Assembly: GCA_933228895.1 (NCBI GenBank)
Contig: OW121846.1
Span: forward strand, 149,218,746 to 149,282,745
Source of the DNA: Platycnemis pennipes
Lineage: Eukaryota; Arthropoda; Insecta; Odonata; Platycnemididae
DNA: 64,000 nt
Reading direction: 5' to 3'
Position 1 is the stretch's first letter. Each line of letters starts with the position of its first letter. Below are positions 1 to 12,639 of this stretch, piece after piece. The notes below the pieces were generated by a model. It was not told the origin of the DNA and did not search any database. It was given only the letters and a program-made list of their open reading frames with translations. The translations under genes and the position numbers were made by a program.

Positions 1-1744
1 GAATACAGGACAACGAGTAATGAGGCCCAGAATGTTGTGCAGTTCTTGTCTCCCATGTGATATCTTAAAAGGGCAGCACGCTCCATGCACTTTGTTTGTA
101 TTGATCCTATTTGGCTTCCGCCCCTAATATTTGCGTGCAGGGAGCAAACATTGAGATGATGTCTTTCTAAATGGTGGGACGAAATTTAATATCAAATTTC
201 AATATGATTAAAATCATTTATAGTTATTAATTAATTCACCCTTTTCAAATAAATGGACTTTTACTGAACTGCTTCAACAAAATCACATTCGCAGACTAAA
301 TAATCAAGAGCTGTATAATTGATAAATGTGAGCATATAATTAAGTCATTCACTGTAGCCTTCAATAGGAATAAAACCATTCCACATCATTGTGATAGAAT
401 TTAGGTATTTCATTTAAGCCACACAGATACGGAGAAGCAGTATTATTTTTATCGATGGAAGAATACAATATTTTTTTAAGTCGTTAATTAATCTGTGCCT
501 TTTTAAATATCTTGATCCTTTTCGCCGGTAACCATATGAAGGAACCGAATAAAAACCCTTTAGAGTGGAGATACAACCTCTCACTCCAGCCCCCCCACGT
601 TTCACTTCCCTTTTCCCTCTACGCTAGACTTGTACCTGGGGGTGACTTCGAATACCCCCTGATATCCTATTGAGAAATATTTTTCTATTCTTTAATTTTT
701 GATTAATGTAGGATATACATTCTATAAGCCCCCATTTATGCAATTGCGAAATTTAAGGATTGCGAACTAGCCGCGGAAAACTTAACGGAGCTACCCGCTG
801 AAATTGAGCACTAGCAGAATTTCCACAGAGAAAAAAACCATTTGCCTTGACCAGGACCCGAACTCAGTACACCCGGATTCTTTGGCCAGGTGGTTTAATC
901 TCTCCTGGTCCATGCTAAGGCAAAGGCTTTTCCTCTCAGTCGGATTTCTGCGATTTCGAAAAGTTCACCATGCATTAGTAATCATCGAAAGTACAAGTCC
1001 ACGCATGGGAATATATTTACCGTGGCGATCGGTCGCATTAGAAACCAAAACTTCTCCTTCCAGCCAAAGACTCATAAAAACAGCTTTGCTGTTGATTCCA
1101 TTAGCGCCGATGAAGCCGTGAAAAATGATTTGTGGTGTCGGGTTTCCGCCGCAGGATTTTGACGCTCAAAATTGATTTATAAATGCACTGTGAAGGTCCT
1201 CTGGGCATTAATTATGGGATGGGACGCTGGGCAAGACGGGCTTCCTCAACGAGGCGTCGACGAGATATGGCCGGACGCCGCCGACATCAGTCTGCCTCTC
1301 CTTCACGGACCATCAAACGACCGTTCAATCCCGCCGCGTTAGTGCCGAGAATCTCGGTTCACCATTGAGCTGACACTGCTCAGCAACTCCTCTACTAACT
1401 CTGGGGACTTCCTCCCACGTGGAAACCATGCATTTAATGACATGAGCGATGAAGATTTTCCCCTATCTGCGGCGATCAATGACGGAGCTGTGTTTCGCCT
1501 CGAAGTGTTGTAACGTGAGCAACGCGCTACGCCTTTGAAGGGCGGGCCGCAGAGGGGCCGCGCAGTCCGGAGGGCCCCGCACCTACCCACCACAGCCTGC
1601 ATCGTGCTGCTCCGGGCACAATGAAACGAACACCCCTGCGCGCGTATTTGTGACGGGTGGTGGACATGGGGGAAGAGGGAGGGATTATTAGACAGGGTAG
1701 GATAGGTAATCAGGCTGAGGGAATGGGATTCGGATTGGAGGAGT
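1..1744. other. No gene recognised (5' edge)
   Basis: AT-rich DNA to about 780. At 840-900 ACCAGGACCCGAACTCAGTAC could be an eroded, minus-strand tRNA-like SINE head. From 1180 to 1620 the DNA is GC- and CpG-richer but has only short shadow ORFs. No conserved protein motif was seen. Confidence 0.6.
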
Positions 1745-2045
1745 GGTTATAGAGCTGGCCTTTCATCCCGATGGTCCTCTGTCTCATCCCGGCAGTGGAA
1801 GTTTTTATTCACTGGCATACCTGCCCCTCTTCTAGTGTTTTATGATTGTGGATTCGAATTCAGTACTCCGTCCGACGGACGGGATGCTAAGCCGTGGTCC
1901 CCTTGGCGCGTTTTCTTTGGAGTAAGCTAGTGCAGACGCCGGGTTTCTCTCCACCCTCACTCCTTTCCCCTCCATTCCTATCCTTCTACCTGTACTCCGG
2001 GTCTGAAGGGCCTATAAGTGCTTGTCCGCACTTAAAAACCAGAGA
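1745..2045 (+). mobile_element. tRNA-derived SINE (family S), copy 1
   Basis: The head is weak (CATCCCGGCAGTGG). The conserved central domain is clear (CAGTACTCCGTCCGACGGAC, then GGGATGCTAAGCCGTGGTCC). It is followed by GACGCCGGGTTTCTCTCCACCC and a 3' end GGGCCTATAAGTGC, all shared with the copies at 50.1 and 63.6 kb. Confidence 0.75.
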
Positions 2046-5000
2046 TTGATTTCTTCTCGCAAATTGAATGTTCTCATCACAAAGAACGTTAAAAAGGGTG
2101 GAACATATCCGATGTCTCATGAGTGCTCTCTCTTATATGGAGGGTAATAGCAAATTAGAACTTGCTCTTATAGATCGGGCTAAAGTGGCCTTCAAATGAG
2201 GAAATATATGTTTTTAGTGGTCTCTGCGCCTTGCCCGTGGTTCCACTTTCTCTCCCTCTTACCTCATCAACAAAGACGAGGAAAACGGATAAAGGGACAT
2301 AAAAGAATGGCTTTCTCTTCCCGTTTCCTACTTACCCTTCCCTACCCATCCGAGTGCCTCCGTTGTGAAAATTGTGGGTACAGTCTCGAAAGCCACATAT
2401 ATTAGAAGATCGAAGGGATTTAGTGCATTGGTAGGTCCAAAGTTAGTTTGTTTCTTCTAAAAAATAAGGAATTTAATTAATTTGTTAGTTAAATGGATGA
2501 GACAACCGAAAGATAAGCCCATTTGCACCGTTTAGTGTAGGTGGATAATTGTGTAGAGGCCGGAAAATTTATCAGGAAACGGAGGAAGGATGGGCATAAT
2601 ATGCATTCATTTCTGAAAAAAAAAGACTTGGTAATCTTACAAAAGTTTTTTGGACAGCATGATGCGTCCCAGCACACTGGCATAATCACATATGTACTTA
2701 CTTTCTGAAATACATTTTTGACCACTTTCTCCTAGTCAAGCCTGAGACAGTAAAATTAATGGATGTTCAGAGTTCGTAGGTCGTCGGACACAAAACTTAG
2801 GTTACTATGTAGGGCAGATAAGCGTCCTATAAAATTAGCACAGACCAATGAAAAACGTAACCTTCGTCCTTGAAGCCATACTGAGAATTTGAGAGATTTA
2901 CTCCAGGTAAAGAAACCGCCTATGGGGCCATTGTTGGGTGAATTTGGTATCTACGGGAGACCAGTGAGTATGTGCATGGCAAATATGGTAATGAACTTTA
3001 ATTGCTCCGTGGGATATGACCTGTTGATTTTCAATTGTTTCGGGTCATCCCCGTGGTCACTCACTTGCACCCTTGTCCCCCGACCACCCCTCGCTTCATT
3101 TTGTCAACGTCGTCCATCCCTCCTCCATCCGCCCCTCCGAGCCAATCGAATGCATTCGTTCTCCTCATCACGGCCGCCCGAGGGCTCGGCATTTGGGGCC
3201 GCAGAGGCTGGTCACTCCTGGTCCCAGGCCTTTTCATGCCAAGGATGCGCGCTGTCTCTCCTTTCCATGTCGCTACCCACAATCCTCTGACTGCCACGGA
3301 CGTCAAACCCCTGACGAAACAGTATTTCAGTCACTCGTATTGGCCGTTTAGCGGGCTGACTTTTTTACCCATGTGAATAATGAGAAGACTTTTCATCGGG
3401 TAATACCTGAGGCAGTTCTTCGTCTGTATTTCTCCTTAAAAAAATTCTACCTCATCTATAAATGACATATCAGCACAGAAATAGTAAATTTTACCCGCGT
3501 TCTTTCCTGACCCTCAATCAATAGTGATAAGCTAAATGATAAGATAGATAGAATCAATTAGACATCGAAATCATTATCACAAACACCCTCAGATCGCGGT
3601 TGATTGTCAAGTAATTAGCATTAACAAAAAAAAAGAGAGCCATTTAGCTGGTACAGACTTCGACATAATGTACCGCCCTATCCTTTTCTGGTATATGGTG
3701 CACTTAATACAAATTTTTCACTTAAACTAATTGATAATTAGTTTAAGTAAATAGTAAAATTCTAAGTGAATGATAATTTAAGTAATAGTAAAAAACATTA
3801 TGCAATGTGGAGTGTGGTGTTCCAATAAGCTAGTTTTTTCATTAAATATTAACAATTAAATTCCTGGAAATTTCTATACCCCTCCCGTCGTAGGTATTGT
3901 GCATATGGAAAGTAGCTACCACCACTATTTCCAAATCCTTGAATAAGATCCTGTTGATAGATCATAACGTTAATTCCAAGCTAAAGACCACGACTCTCAG
4001 GCTTTCTAAGGCAAATACACAATGTTTTCCCTATAAACCGAATGCGAGCCATTATCAGAGATGATTTTTATATTTTTCGGTCCCTGAGATTGTGATAAAT
4101 CAGTTCTATACTACTTTCGTCCATCAAAAGTCCTTTGGCTTCATTTATTTAATTTCCAGCCGTTTTCAGCGCACCATTTAATGCACATGACTAACTTTAG
4201 CTACCTACGTCACCTTCAAATTATTTCACTCCGGCTATTTCTCGAGATTTTTCATGCTACTCCTTGTCTTCTACCACGCCATTTGCAATTTCTTCTTCCT
4301 TTCTCATCATCATTATTTTCTCCGTCCTTTTCTAAAGCCACAACTCCGACACCACAAACATATTCCCATCTCTTCTCCCTAAGGTTCAGTCACCACACAA
4401 GCGGTTATTGAAAAACTAATCACAAATTTCCTCAACAACTTTGTTCAATGTCACAGCCATAAGTTCTCTCCTTTCAACAAATTACTCCTGTTTAAAAATA
4501 ATTTTCTGTCTAATATCTTGCTTATCTTTCAATCTTGGTCTATAATCCTTGGTCTTAAAGTATCTACATCTCTCCCGCATAAGTTTACGCTTGTCGAATA
4601 GCAGTCAAATATGACTCCTAGTTACCCGTAGATATCTGCGATGAAAATTTACTGACTATCACTTGTAGAGTGGAGTTCGGTGTTCATTATTACGAATTGT
4701 CACATTTCAGTGCTTGGGTGGCCTCGCTAAAATTGATTCTCAATGATAATCAAATTTAGATGTTTTTGTTACTCGTCAATGATCCATCGACCCCTTATGC
4801 TCCTCGTCATGTGTCGTGAGAAACTTTGCCAGCACTCTTTTGGAAGTAGGGGAGACTAATAAAATCGGGCAAAGTTGTGACCCTAATATATTTTAACGCG
4901 GCAAGACTGCCCATAGAAGAAAGTAGTCGGCTCCAATTCCCAATTGAGGACCGGCATCATTTTCCCGAATATTTACTCTTCACCGTATTCCTTGCGGTTA

Positions 5001-5859
5001 TCGTTTTCCCGGTTATTTACGAAGGTAATAAACAGTGACGGCATTCGCTGTCTGCTCATTGGCAGTTATTCATGGGACCGCCCTGACGCTGAACCACCGA
5101 CAGAACAAAAGGGATGCAGCAGTCTCTCGCCCAAATGTTGACTGCTTGGATAGATGACGCCGCTGACCCGACCACGTTGGTACATCATCGAAAACTTAAA
5201 TAAAAAAACAGAGTGTTGATGCGCTCAAGATCGATGTTGTTGTATCGGTTTGCCTCAGCCGTAAGAATAAAATTTACGGGCGAGAGAACGGATCTCTATT
5301 TACTGCGCTCCTTTTTGCGTCACAATCGAACGTAGACTTTTTGCGCCCTGGCGATATTAGTTTTCAATAGCGCTGTGCTTTTATTTTATCGTCACCGGTT
5401 GCCCCCGGAATAATTCCTCGGGTTATAGGTTCGGGGAAGGGAACGAGATTTATCGATAATTTCCTCGGTTGTTTCTGTCACTCTTTACGAGTTCGTGATG
5501 ATTATTGGCTCTTTTCGGCGCAAAACGCTATCGCGTGGGGAAGGCAAGTTTAGGGTTGGACTCAAAAGATCGTGTTACCTGACGGTTCCAGAAACAAGAG
5601 AAGGCACAAATCGGTGGGAACACAACTCACGTGCTACGCACAGTAAGACCTGTCACCTACCTCTCGGTCGTATATATTATATATACATAAGCATAGGACG
5701 TAACAGAGGGACCTCATAGACGAGGAGGGAAACTCGGTGCGAAAGATTGTGGATAAAGACATTCGAAATGTCCTCGATCGTGGAGCCATTTTTCGCCACG
5801 TGTGAGCGTTCCGACGAGCGACTGGGGTCTGGAATATAATGCTGGCGTATCGAATTAGA
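2046..5859. other. No gene recognised
   Basis: Apart from the small inverted repeat at 3721, this stretch shows no repeat or protein motif I can name. The pyrimidine-rich, GC-richer block at 3060-3370 yields overlapping ORFs in several frames that look like composition effects. Confidence 0.6.
3721..3747. repeat. Inverted repeat (12-bp arms, 3-nt loop)
   Basis: CTTAAACTAATT, GAT, AATTAGTTTAAG. It is AT-rich and followed by two further TTTAAGTAA-type repeats at 3743 and 3777. Confidence 0.8.
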
Positions 5860-6035
5860 GTGGTGGCTTCAGTATTGGTCTCCCATCCTGAGAACCCGGT
5901 TCGAATCTCGGCGGTGGCAGAGATTTTACGCCGGCACGCCGGTCCCCACTCGAGTGATGTGTCGACAGCACTTCTGGTTCACCATTCCGCCCCTCGGGTG
6001 GGATGTTAAACCGTGGACTTTTGATGACAACTGAA
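5860..6035 (+). mobile_element. tRNA-derived SINE (family S), copy 2
   Basis: A B-box-like CCGGTTCGAATCTC stands at about 5897-5910, followed by GGCGGTGGCAGAGATTTTA and the core GGGATGTTAAACCGTGG at about 6000. The 3' tail is short. Confidence 0.75.
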
Positions 6036-7194
6036 CCAATGATAACATTCATAATAAGTCGTAATGATACACAATTACCATCCCCATTTATATGTCACCC
6101 TGAGTACGTTTCTCACTGCAATTAATTTTGGACACTTTTTCATGCCGTTCACTTTGTCTTTCTCCTTGCAGAAAGGAAAAGAGAAAAGTAAAATTAATTT
6201 TGCATTGTATTCCAAGATGTTGAAGCGAAAGGATAAACTTGTCGCGCCCTTCTCTGGCAGCGAAAGCCGATGGTAAAACATCGCCTGATGAATATCTAAA
6301 ACACCTTTCAAGATGGCACTCTCCCGTGAAAGCTGTCAGTTGAGGAAAACAATTATCAGACACATTCGGGCCCGCCTTTGGGTGAAATGTCATGTCGTGC
6401 CTCCAATAATCCCTGAAGCATCTCCAGCGGCTCGTACATCCTAAATAACCTCGTCAATGCGAATCACATTCGTAACGGTTTCACTCCTCTTGTGCGCTAT
6501 GCGGTCCCTTCCTCACCCCGAGCATCCCCTCGCTTCATCTATGAGGAGCACTCTTCGGACCACCCCCGGAATGCATTCAAGCGAGGCGCAAAACGCTCGA
6601 TTTCTTCTTCACCATCCTACCTTCCCTTCCACTCTCCCCTTTCGTTATTCTTTTCTCTTTTTAGGGCGGATCGAAGGATACTGAATAGTTCGTGTGCGTG
6701 CGTGTGTGAGTGCGTGTGTGCATACAAACTCTGGGATTGGAAAGTGGTCACGGGCCTTGAGTGAGGTATATGCTTCTCCCGACGGACGCCCACCCCAAGC
6801 ATGGCTGCGAACCCCAACCCTTCGGAATGGCGATCACCCCCATTACGTTTTCCCTCCATGCATGGCTAAATTCGATTAAGCCGTGATTAGCGGCGTCCCG
6901 TATCCTTCCCGCCGTTTCATAACGCCCGGCGGATCGCGAGGGTGGGCGGCTTCTTTCGGTGGTGTGAGTCGGTTGGCATTCATCTGCGAGATTGGGTGGG
7001 TGGCGGGAGGAGGAATTCCCCTTTCCACTGTCGGAACACCCCCCCGGGCCGCCCGGGCGTTGAGGGGTGTGCTCGGCGCAGAGGAATGTGGCTGTGAGGG
7101 TGGATAAATCACTTTGCTCACCTCTTTGGCGGAAACTGAAGCACTTCATTGTCGTGGCACAAGCGCGGCTAACAGTCGTGAGTCGTTGGGTGAA
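6036..7194. other. No gene recognised
   Basis: It contains a GT microsatellite at 6692 and a GC-rich block at 6880-7110 with ORFs on both strands. Neither shows codon structure or conserved motifs. Confidence 0.55.
6692..6722. repeat. (GT)n-like microsatellite
   Basis: An imperfect GTGTGCGTGCGTGTGTGAG run. A GA microsatellite of similar length is at about 28245-28263. Confidence 0.85.
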
Positions 7195-7370
7195 CGGAAG
7201 AATGGCTGGGATCCAATGGTGAAGCACTATCCTCTCATCTCATTGGCCCGAGTTCGAATCCAGGTTGTGGCAGAGATTAATTCTACCTAATCCGTCTCTA
7301 TTTAAATGATATAAAGATGGCGAATTATATACAGTACTCCGTGTCTTAAAACTGCAGATGCCTAACGCCT
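7195..7370 (+). mobile_element. tRNA-derived SINE (family S), copy 3
   Basis: The B box GAGTTCGAATCCAGG (7249-7263) is followed by TTGTGGCAGAGATTAATTC and CAGTACTCCGTGTC. The rest of the core is eroded. Confidence 0.7.
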
Positions 7371-10300
7371 TTCGCTTGTAACCAAAAACGATGTCTCCTC
7401 CCTTGCTTCATTTGTGACAAATGCTACCTACACCTCACCCTCCACTTATCCGCCGCAAATGACCTAAGTCCTCCCCCTAAGAGCTCACCAAATCAATAAT
7501 ACGGTCTTGCTGTGCATTGCACTGGGTCAGGATTCCATGGCTGGCGCGTCGAGAATCAATTCGCCCATCTTCCTCCGGGCGAAAACAGAAACAGAGATCC
7601 CTCAGAAATCAATGACGGGACACATCGGGTTAATTTTGATTAAATTGCACGGCTTCGTTCCAGAATATCATCGCCGTTGATGACCGTTTTGGCAATAGCG
7701 TGATTGCGTTGAATATTATGTATCCTCTCCGGAGCCGTGAACAAGAAATAAGTAGGCATTAAATGTTTCCGTGCGTTTTGTCTGAGAGTATCTCTCGGTT
7801 CTTTTACCAGAGTATTGATGGACCAGACCCGGTGGACAAACCTAGTGATCTTCACTCAGCGTCAGCAGCAGCCGCTTGTTACATGGATTCATTTGAATCC
7901 TTAAAGATGCATTTTTATCTGCTTCCTCTTTAGGTTTCCTCTTCTAAAGATGTGAGATGTTTGCTTCTGAGAAATAAGTTATAGTTCTTTATTAGGGGGA
8001 GACTACCAACAGCTAATGTCATCTGAGACGGGAAATAAAAGTAATTATTGCGACGGAAGTGCGAAGGAAACCTTCATATCCCTAAGGAGCGGGTGAGAGT
8101 TGTGGAGGATGGAAAGGGGGTGTGAGAGAGGGAATGGGAATGTGTCGTCCAGCGGGGGTTGGGGGGGGTAGTTGACGGGCGAGGCGATTGTGTTCGGCGG
8201 AGGAGGAGGGTGGAGCTGGGGGGGAGGAATTGTGGGCGGGAGGGAGGGGTGCGGGAGAGGGTTCCGGTGCATCCTTAGCGTGGAGGCAGCGCGTGGGTGG
8301 ACTGGCGGCATCTTGAGGCCATCAGATAAGGGCGAGAGAAGCGGGAGGGGGAGGTGGAGAATATATTAGGGGGGGATGGCCTCGTCGCGTCGGGATAGGG
8401 ACTCTGTGTTGGAGGGGGGACTTGTGGGGTGGGAGAGTTGGTTTGGTCCAGCTACCAACTGCCCATCTTTTTGGGTGGGCCTCGGGACTGTTTCACTTTC
8501 CTCGAGCGGTGTGCCCCAACCTTTCAGACGTCGACTGTTCGCGTGGTGACGATTCCCGGGACGAATATACTCGAATCATTAGAATTAGGCTTCATGTCCT
8601 CCACTATCAGCAATGGTCCAAAATTTCAGCTACATGAATTCTAAGGTAATCATGGCCCGAGGCTAGATTGGAGTTTGAGAGAATTGGCAGATTGCCAGAA
8701 CGGATCGTTATTAATCACAGTCAACAGATTTCGTTCTCTTTCCATCCGTTTCCGTTGGGTTCTGCTATCCGCGTAGCCTTAAGGGGGCTCTATACCACTG
8801 AAAAAAACGCGTCCGCAGACGTCTACGTGTTCTTGATTTACGACTTAAATATACTAGTTATTGCAAATCTGATTGAGCAGGACTCTAGAATAAGGATTAA
8901 TACTTAGCATAAGTATTGCAGCTATGGGCGTTTCACTTTCTATATAAATAGATCGAAAGCTGAAAAACGTAAATTTGTCCAAAATCAGGAGCTCGCCATG
9001 AAGCCTTGGACGCATATTTCTTTAAAATCTTTTCATTCAGGCTATATAACCAACCTTCATCTCCATGTTGGAACGTGGTAATGTTCCATAAAGCGTATTT
9101 TAGCGTCATAGTGAACATTCTCGTGGACCTATGCAACGCATTTTTCACGACTCCTCGATCTAAATTACGTGTTCCATCGGCGGCGCTGCGATTTCCGCTG
9201 TCAGCCTGAGAGCGAGTGGCAGCGCTTAGGAGGGGGGAAGAGCGGGTAGGGGAGGGGTGAGCGATGAGGGGAGGTGTAGCTTTTTGGGACGACCCTCGAC
9301 CTTGTATTTCAACATGGTACGAGGCCCCCATGAAAATACCATGAGGGATAAGATTTCACAGCTGTCTTTGCTGCTCGCGCTTACTCCCAATGTGGATCGC
9401 TCGATATCGATCGATCCTTAGTAAAGGATCATATTCACTCTTCAACCAGTCCTTTTGTACTCGGATTTGTCAAATACTTTGTCGTAGTGATTGGCGTAGA
9501 CAGTGGAGAGTGGAGGGGGGTGATCATCCGAGCACCTGTAAGTTATTACTATATTACGATAAATTGTAGGTGTGTCTGTTGCCTCAATCGCGTTAATGAA
9601 TCTATCATTGCTTGTCCAGGAAACGTTTCTGGAGATTATTTATTTTTTTTCCTTTGCAAATTTGCTTAAACGGTTCCTTATTGATCAAATGGTCATCCAT
9701 TGCTCTCAACATAATGAAAGTACTTTATGTCTACGTTACGGTGATGCCATAATTTTGCCGGAATCTACGGTGACAAAAGCTTACGATCCAACCGGAAGAC
9801 GAATCTTCGATATAAAACTTTTTCTTCTAGGGAGGAAAAAACATTTTTTTCCTCCCTAAAAACTATGGGAAAACATGCTTTCTTGCATAATATCAGACAT
9901 GGAAGTGATAGAGGAGAAAAGGAAAGGGGTTTTCAGCAAATTTCGTCAGATGTGTAACATGGAAATATTTTTAAATACTGAAAACCCTAATGAAAAAAAT
10001 CGTATCAGTTAACAAGGCATGGTTATACTGTAAATTCCTTGTCATATCTTGTATATCGCCTCTAAGATGTGCATTTCTTTGAACTTCTGAATTCGGTCTT
10101 CAATAGTTGACTCCTTTTTTGATAGCATTACGGGATGATCTGACCCCGCGCACATTGCTACCAACGAGTTTGTAAAATATCCCAAATACAATGATATTAA
10201 GTAGAGATCGTACTGTTAAAGTTTTCAAGTACTACCCTAATCTACTCAGACTAAAATTATGTATTGGAAATCCAATTTAATAACCACATTTCTAAAATAC

Positions 10301-11264
10301 CTTGGGATATCATAGATAAATATCATCTTCTCAAGTAAATAACTTCATGGCATTCTCTCTCGAGACATGCCACCATCAAAATTCTGCTAATGTGCTTTGG
10401 AAATATATATGCAAAGCGGGTGCCATAAACTGTGGGATAATGACAAGGGTTTAATTACAGGTTGCAAATACGATATGAACTGACCAAGGATATTCACAAC
10501 TAGCGGAGCTTAGTGCAGTTCTCGATATGCCGTGTATTACTCCTAGAACGTACCGAAAAATGCAATAATACTGCATCCTAGGAATGCATGATGCTGCGTG
10601 GGAGGTGATGAGGCGTGCCGGGAAGTAGGAATATGATCTCGCCGTGCAGGCTGGAGACGTGGATACCGATGGTATACCCTTGATAGCAGTGGCTGCCAAT
10701 GGGTCTTTAAGGAAAAGATCGTATTGGACTAACTACAACTCACTTTCCGGAGTGGTACGCGAAGCTATTTCTACTTACTTTTTTTAATTATAATGAACTA
10801 GCGGGGGGGAGGGGGGGGGGGGCGTTGAATTTCAACAGCATGGAAAATATCAAAATCAATGCATTGCCTTTAAAAGCCATTTCTCCAAAAATCCTTGCAT
10901 ATTATTTTTAAATATTTTAGATAGCTGAATTACCCGGTGTTGCCGGAGATCATAATTTTTCATAACTCATATGAGGAGAGTGAGGTTGGTTCATAGTTGT
11001 CACTGTTGGTTTTACGATCTCGCTGTAGACGAAGCTCTCGTCCCTATGTAGATTGGTATTTATATGTATATTTGCGTAAAACTCTTTTCACCATTCACAT
11101 CACAACTAGCTTAGGACAGTTTTACAAAGATATCATTATATCTTGATTGGTACGATTTTACCTTATTTAAAATGCATATATCCAAATATATCAAAACCCT
11201 TTTACATGTGATAGATAACGGCAGTGCGACACAGAGGGAGAGTATTGAAAAAGTAGGAGCTATA
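7371..11264. other. No gene recognised
   Basis: It includes a G-rich low-complexity block (8090-8420), whose ORFs are biased Gly/Pro peptides, the hairpin at 9828 and a poly-G tract at 10803. Otherwise it is anonymous, AT-rich sequence. Confidence 0.55.
9828..9858. repeat. Short inverted repeat (14-bp arms, 2-nt loop)
   Basis: TAGGGAGGAAAAAA is followed by CA and TTTTTTTCCTCCCTA. Its function is unknown. Confidence 0.85.
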
Positions 11265-11580
11265 TAAAAATGGAGACTAAAGGAAAAATTGAAAATAGAT
11301 TGCAGGCGTTCGAGATGTGGGTGTGGAGGAAGAAGGAAAATGAGCTTTGGACGGAGAGAAACGCAAATGCAGGAGTACTTGACTTCGTTTGGGAGGAGGA
11401 GGAGAAGCTGCTGGATGGGATTAGGGGAAGGCAGAGTAGGTGGCTTGAACAGGTAATGAGGGGCGATGGATTGCTCAGAGTCGTGATAGAGGGAATAATG
11501 TTTGGCAAGCAGGGCAGGGGAAGGATGAGAATAGGTTTATGGACGGGATGAAGAAGGGTAGGACATGCGCGGAGAGAGAG
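11265..11580 (+). mobile_element. LINE C-terminal fragment
   Basis: The open segment reads RLQAFEMWVWRKKENELW, RRQ-like GRQSRWLEQVMRGDGLL, RVVIEGIMFGKQGRGRMR and, in the next frame, FMDGMKKGRTCAERE. This matches the region after the reverse transcriptase in widespread arthropod LINEs (AFEMW..., GHVLRGDGLL..VIEG...GKRGRGRPR). The RT and endonuclease domains are absent. The clade cannot be fixed from this piece. Confidence 0.7.
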
Positions 11581-11620
11581 AAAGATCCTATGGGTGCAGA
11601 TCAGAACTCTGCGTGCATTG

Positions 11621-12253
11621 AGAGTGACAATCGGGAAGTAGATGAGCACTCCAAGACCAGCCTCCTGAAATCGCTCTCATTGAATGAGAAAGAGACAGAG
11701 GAATTAGAGGCACTAACCAGGAATCAGCGGTACTCAAGGCCGTTGATGCCTGAAAGCCTAAAAAGACTGACAGCATCCACATTCGGCCGTGTGTGCAAAT
11801 TGAGGTCCAAAGCAACCAGGACAAATACTGTGAAGTCCATTTTACGCCCATCCTTCTCGGGAAGCAAATCCACAGAATACAGTAAGGCTATGGAACGAAG
11901 AGCCATTGAGGCCTACGCGGGGGAAAGCGGATGCACAGGGAATGTTTGTAGACCAGGAATTGTCATTTCTGGCGGCTCCCCCAATGGGCTAATACCTGAT
12001 GGTAGAGGTGTTCTGGAAATAAAACGCCCTTGATCTTGTAGGGAGGTCATTCCTATTGAACGCATTAAAAATAACCAAGTTTTGCCATATTCTTGAAGGG
12101 AAATTAAAACAAAAAAGAGATCATCAATATTATTATCAAGTTCAAGAACAACTGCATTGTAATAAGGAGTATTGCATTTTTATTTTTTGGGCCCCACGGG
12201 GCATTTTATATGAAAATTTAAGAGGGTTGACAGATTCTGGGCCAATCAAATGA
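11621..12253 (+). pseudogene. YqaJ-type (lambda-exonuclease-like) nuclease remnant
   Basis: YqaJ-fold nucleases are Mg-dependent exonucleases of the PD-(D/E)XK group, used by phages, viruses and some eukaryotic transposons in recombination. Visible motifs are LTASTFGRVCKLRSKATRTN, SILRPSFSGSKSTEYSKAM, AIEAYAGESGC and the catalytic-type GGSPNGLI...GVLEIKRP (ending 12033). After one frameshift comes a KITKFCHILEGKLK segment and the YYYQVQEQLHC...CIFIFW box (12056-12253). The usual SPDG is SPNG here, so a metal-binding Asp appears lost. The start is missing and the sequence fuses directly to LINE-derived DNA. No SWIM-type finger or neighbouring transposase was found. Confidence 0.75.
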
Positions 12254-12639
12254 TGTGTAACTAACACAAGCAACACGCAATAACATTTAAAAAAATTGCC
12301 TGTTCTAATATTCATGTTTTCGTGATTTGTGGAAAAACCGGAGGTGATGTAGGAATTTGAAGGTAATTTTCGGAATCCACAGAACAGTACGGCTCATTTC
12401 ACACAACAAAATCTTGCATATTGGTGATAGTCACTGATTTTCGTAGCGCTTAGTACCTTTTCCAAATTTTTTTATCAATTTCCCGTGAAAACAGAAACAG
12501 CAATTTCTTCAACCGTCAATGTTATATAAAAATTGAGAGCGTAAACCTCAAGTAGATTTCTTTATTTAAAAATTAGTAATTTTAACTATACTGGCTACAT
12601 ATTCCAAATGAGGTCTAACAAGGAAAAAGTAGCCGATTT
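12254..12639. other. AT-rich spacer
   Basis: Nothing recognisable lies between the nuclease remnant and the LINE fragment. Confidence 0.5.

Noticed and set aside
8045..8370. Gly- and Pro-rich ORFs on both strands
   Set aside because: Low-complexity G-rich composition explains them; similar cases are at 18457-18779 and 58237-58925.
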